Assembly (NCBI GenBank): GCA_900547155.1
Contig: URFH01000018.1
Span: 1 to 53,771, forward strand
Direction of reading: 5' to 3'
Source: an uncultured bacterium
GTDB lineage: Bacteria > Cyanobacteriota > Vampirovibrionia > Gastranaerophilales > Gastranaerophilaceae
DNA: 53,771 nucleotides
Made by a program: the position numbers and the translations under genes. The notes beneath the pieces are model-generated. The model did not search any database and was not told the origin of the DNA. It worked only from the letters and a program-made list of their open reading frames with translations. Of the stretch, positions 30,701 through 36,700 are shown piece after piece; the stretch's first letter is position 1; each line of letters opens with the position of its first letter.

Positions 30701-33700
30701 ACTGTTGAAATTAACAGTGGTATAGCTGGTTCTGGCAGTATAATTAAAAATGACGACGGAGCTATTAAACTCAAAGGTAAAAATGACGCCTACAACGGCA
30801 CTACCACAATCAATGACGGCAAAATTGTATTTGACAAAACATCTGACAGCGACACAATGCTTGCCGGTGAGGTTATTACAAACAAAAACGGTACGCTTGA
30901 GTTTAAGCTTGAGTCGGAGCATACAATTGATGCTTCGCTGTCTCTCAGCGGTGATGGCACAATTTTGAAAACAGGAAAAGCTGATTTGGAGGTAAGCGCA
31001 GACCGTTCAGGCTTCACAGGAACTGTCGAAATCAGTGACGGAAACTTGAATTATGCCCAAAAAACAGAAGCTGATAAGTATTTTGGCGGTTCTACCGTGA
31101 TTGGCAAGAATGGGACGCTAAATATTGAAACTGCATTTGTTGATAGTATAAAAAATCTTTCCGGTTCGGGTGATTTTAACAAAACAGGGGCTGGAAAACT
31201 CATTCTTTCAGGTGATAATGCAGAATTCAAAGGCATGACAACAATCAAAAACGGCACTTTATCTTATGATAACGCCCTCGATACAACTGTATTTGTAACC
31301 GGTCAGGTTGATGTGACAGAAAACGGAACGCTTGAACTTATGATGAACCGGGCACAAGCTATTGGCGGCAACATTAAAGGTTCCGGAAATCTTGTAAAAA
31401 CCGGCTTCGAAACACTTGAGCTGGTAGGAAATAACTCTATTTTCTCCGGTATTTTCACTATTGAGGAAGGAAAAGCCGCATTTGAAAGAAAAACAGGAAA
31501 TGTTTATATAGGCGGAAACACTGTCATTGCTTCCGGCGCTGAACTCCAATACACAACAACGGAAAATGATAGAATCAATGGAACAATATCATCTTCAGCG
31601 CCCGATGCTGTTTTTACAAAGCTTGGTGCCCAGACCCTTACTCTCGGGGGCGATAACAGTGTATTTAACGGCAAAATCGCCCTTAAAGAAGGTACAATTG
31701 CCTTTGATAATAAAGATGGGGCAAAATATTTCGGCGGAACTACTGAAATTTCCTCAGGAGCAAAACTTATTTACACAACAACCTCCGCAGATAGCATAAA
31801 CGGAACAATTTCCGGCGCAGGGGAGCTTGTAAAATCAGGAGAAGAAAATCTGGCAATAACCGGTGATAACAGTTCTTTCAGCGGCCTTTTCACTGTCGAA
31901 AACGGGACAGCTTCTTTCAGCAATGATAACGGAAATATCTATTTCTCAGGCACAACAAACCTCGTAAAAGACGAATTAACAAACAAAAACGGTATTTTTG
32001 ATTATACAGCAGTAATTGACGATACTTTGAATGCAGGCTTTAGCGGAAACGGCACATTTAACAAATATGGCGCTGCCGAACTCTCCGTTACCGGTGACAA
32101 CACAGTATTTACGGGTGATGTAAACATAAAAGAAGGCACGCTCTCTTTCAACAATGAAAATTCAAATAAATTCTTTGCCGGAACGACTACTGTTGAAAAT
32201 GGCGCTGTGCTTGATTACACAACCACCGGAGATGAAACAGTAAACGGAAATATCTCAGGAAACGGAACCCTGAACAAAAACGGCAGCGCTTCTATGACCT
32301 TAAAAGGGGATAACAGCGGCTTTGACGGCACAGTAAATATAAATGAAGGCAAAATACTTTTCAATAAAACCGATGATGGTCAAAAATACTTTGCGGGCAC
32401 AACAAATATTCAAGGTGAGCTGGAATACAACCTGAATGTTGACGAAACCCTCGGCAAAATTACCGGCAACGGCACTTTCACAAAAAGCGGAAATGCTGAA
32501 CTCACCATCAACACCGATAACAGCGGATTTAGCGGTAATGCTGTTGTTGAATCAGGCTCAATGACCTTTACTGACGCAACCGGCGGGAAATATTTTGCCG
32601 GAACAACCTCTTTGAACAATGATTCTGTTTTCAATGTGATTAACGATTCCGAAATGTCCCTGAACGGGCTTTTAACGACCGGAACCGGCTCCGGCGTTCT
32701 AAATAAACAGGGCAGCGGAACACTTACAATTAAAAAAGACAATTCAAACTTCCATGGAACTGTGAATGTTGAAGATGGCGTTTTGAGCTATGTCAACGGG
32801 GCTTCTGAAGATAAATTCTTTGCTTCTGACGCAGAAATTTCTATTTCTGAAAATGCAGAATTGAACCTTGATATAAATTCTGCCGAAACAATTTCCAATA
32901 AAACAACCGGAGGCGGAACAATTACAAAAACCGGTGCTGAAACGCTAACAATAAACGGTGATAATAAGGGCTTTACCGGCTCAGTGAATATTGAACAGGG
33001 CACAATGAAATACGAACAGAATGCTTCTTCCTCATGGTTTGGCGGAACTACTTCTATCGAAAACGGTGCTGAGCTTGTATTTAATAATGCAAATACTGAT
33101 TCAATAAAAAATCTCTCCGGCGATGGTACATTTACAAAAGAAGGTGCCGGAAACCTCAATCTTTCTGGCAACAATTCTGGCTTCATTGGCACAGCGAATA
33201 TTGCGGACGGAACAGTTTCGTTTAACGATTATAACAACAAATTCTTTGGCGGCACGGTAAATGTTGAAAATGCAAATCTTGACTACACTTTAAATTCCAA
33301 TGGCGCAGTTATCGACAAAAATATCAATCTCAACGGAAATGCAAATCTGAATTATTCCGGAACCTCATCGGCTCAAAATATTGCAATCAACACGGAAAAT
33401 ACTATAACAGGCGATAATAATACTGTTTCTTTCAACAACGGCACCTTTGAATTTAACACTGATATGAAAAACTTCGGACAGAACGGCGAAGATAACAAAA
33501 TCACCTTTGGGCCTGATACAACAGTCAAAATCGGCAGCAATGTTTCCAATTTCGGCTCTGACAGGCTCAACGCGGACTTCAACGGAACAAATCTCGACCT
33601 TGTAAACGACAAAACAACAGATTTGACGTTTAATGAGCTCAATTTTAGCGGTGATTCAACAATTCGTGTTGACCTTGATTTGAAAAATAACGAGGACCAG

Positions 33701-36700
33701 ATAAATCCCGAACGCACTCCATCTTCTGACAAAATAAGCTACAATACAGGCTCCGGCTCTGTTACACTCAATAATGTAAATATCAGTGTGAACGGACTTT
33801 ATAGCAACGAAGAAATAACCGTCCTTGAAAAAACCGATTCTGCGGGTTCAGATGTTGTTTTGAATATGGCTGACACAATTATCAGCGCGACCACATCGGG
33901 TTATGAATACGAAATCAAAAAATCAGCTAACGAGGGTAATATCCTTGTTTCAACAGTGGATTATGCAAATCCTGAATCCCTGAAAAAAATGCACAACTCC
34001 ACAAATGAGGTCAGAAATTTCAATTTTGACGAGGATACCCCGGTGGTTGACGGAAAACAGGAATACAAAATCCTCTCTGACCTTGGCTCTATGGGGGCTG
34101 ATTCAAGCAACTCACAAAATCAGCTGAATGTCAGTGGAATTGCGGGCAAAAACAGCACAATTACAGGCTCCGGTGCCTGGGAGGGCTTTAATGTTGATTC
34201 TTCTGACGGATTGAACCGCGAATTGAACCTCAATGATGTGATAATTGCTGATATGGTTACGAATACAAGAACGGATGGTTCCGGCGTTTATGTAAACGGT
34301 ACTACTGATAATGCGATAGCAAACATCACAAATACCGGCTTTGTAAACAACACAGCTGATGGAAAAGGCGGCGCTGTTTATAATGAAGGCGGGCTTGTCA
34401 ATATTGAAAATGGTAAATTTGAGGCAAATAAAGCTACTGACGGCGGTGCGGCCGGAAACAGCGGTACTATGAACGTGGTTGACACTGCTTTTGATAAAAA
34501 TACCTCTTCACAAAACGGCGGAGCCATCACAAATTCCGGTGAAATCAATATTTCCAACAATTCTTCATTTACATCAAATACCTCTCAAAATAACGGCGGT
34601 GCGCTTCATAATACCGGAAATGCAACGATTACGGATTCCTCTTTCTCTTCAAATACCGCACAAAATGGCAACGGCGGTGCAATCTACAACAGCGGAACCC
34701 TCAACATCAATGCAACCGAAAATCATACGACCGATTTTTCCGGAAATACTGCTAACGGGCAATCCAACGATATCTACAATGACGGCGGAACTATCAATTT
34801 TGGCGGAAAAGGCGAGATTAATGTTGAAAGCGGTATTGCAGGTGACGGTTCTATTGTAAAAGATGACAGTTCTGTTCTCAATATAAGCGGCAAAAACGAT
34901 GAATACACAGGTACAACAACAATTAATAACGGAAAAATCGTTTATACCAAAGACGATGCAAATGATAGCTTCCTTGGCGGAACGACGACAATTGTAAAAG
35001 ACGAATCCGCCGGTAAAAACGGTGTTCTTGAATTTAATCTTATTGAAAATGACACTTTAAATGCAAGTTTTAACGGAAATGGTACTTTTGTAAAAGAGGG
35101 CTCCGGAACGCTTACTGTGAACGGAAATCACGAGAATTTCGCAGGAGATGTTGTAATAAATGATGGTGTAATTTCGTTTGAAAACAGCACAGGCAACAAA
35201 TACTTCGGCGGAACAACAGTTATAAACAAAACCGACGATAAAACCGGAACTTTCGAGTTCATAGCGAACGGAACCAGCACAATGCCCGGTATTATTACAG
35301 GAAATGGCAACTTTGACAAAAAAGGCAGCGGAGAACTTGTGCTTTCCGGTGACAACAGCGGATTTACCGGTACAACAACCATCAAAGAAGGCTCTTTGAC
35401 CTTTGAAAAAACAGATACAAGCAAATATTTTTCCGGTTCTACCGTGCTGGAAGACACAACACTCAACTATATAACCACCACCTCTGACACTATGAGCAAC
35501 GGTATTAGCGGTACAGGTACAATCAACAAGCTTGGTTCTGAAACTCTCACAATAAATGGCAATAATGACGCATTTACAGGCGATTTTAATATTAAAGAGG
35601 GCTCTGTCCTGTATAACAAACTCGCCCAAAACGACAGCTTCTTCGGCGGGCAGATAATAATGTCAGCAGGCACTACTCTGGATTACAATGCAGCGATTGA
35701 CGATGTTCTTTCGGGCAAAATAGAGGGTTCTGACGCAACAATACGTAAAACAGGCGCAGGAACTCTGACGCTTTCCGGTGATAACAGCGGTTTCTCAGGA
35801 AATACTGTTATTAAAGAGGGCTCTATAATATTTAATAAAGAAACCTCAGAGGATAAATTCTTCGTGGGAAGCACTGAAATCCAGTCGGGTGCGTCTTTGG
35901 AATATGCACTATCCGAAAACGATTCTCTCAACGGAAAACTCACCGGCGATGGTACTTTTATAAAGAGCGGAAGTGCAAATTTGACTCTCAAGGGTGCTAA
36001 CAATACATTTACAGGCACAGTTAATCTCAACGAAGGCAAAATTATCTATATTCAATCCGCTGACGATAAATATTTCGGCGGTGCAACCGTAATTGCTTCC
36101 GGTGCTCAGCTTGATTATACAAATGACAGTGAGGATTTCATGAAAGACCTGAGCGGTCAGGGCACTTTTGTAAAAAAAGGCGCAGGTGTTCTGGAAATTA
36201 CAGGTGAAAACAAAAACTTCTACGGTGAGGCAATAATTGAATCAGGTGCTCTTTCTTACGTTCAGAGCGGTGGTTCATTCTTTAGCGGAACAACAACCAT
36301 TAACAAAGACGCGGTTCTCAGCTTTACTAATACAACTGATGATAAGGTTTCCAGCCTTAAAGGCGAGGGCAAATTTGTCAAAAAAGGAGAAGGTACGGCA
36401 TTTATTACAGGAAATGGTTCTGCTTTCACCGGCGAAATGTCAATTGAAGAAGGAAAACTCAAATTTGAAAAGCTTTTGAACACTGACGCACTCTCTTCGG
36501 GCAATGTTTCTATAAACAACGGTGCCGAGCTTGAAATGAAGATAGAAAATGATTACTCCCATGCAGGTACTATAAGCGGAAACGGAAAACTAACAAAATC
36601 CGGAGCTGCAATTTATACAATAACCGGCGATAATACAAGCTTTACGGGAGAATTTGTTCTTGCAGAAGGAACTGTAAATCTAGCAAAGGATTCTAAATTC

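Noticed and set aside
35057..35629. 190-codon antisense open frame in the PATR region
   Set aside because: Same composition effect; no start signal and no recognisable domain.
10000..36700. Repeated GGCGGTGCAAT-type motifs as a CRISPR-like array
   Set aside because: Spacing is irregular, the motif is in frame and encodes GGAI of a beta-helix; there are no cas genes.
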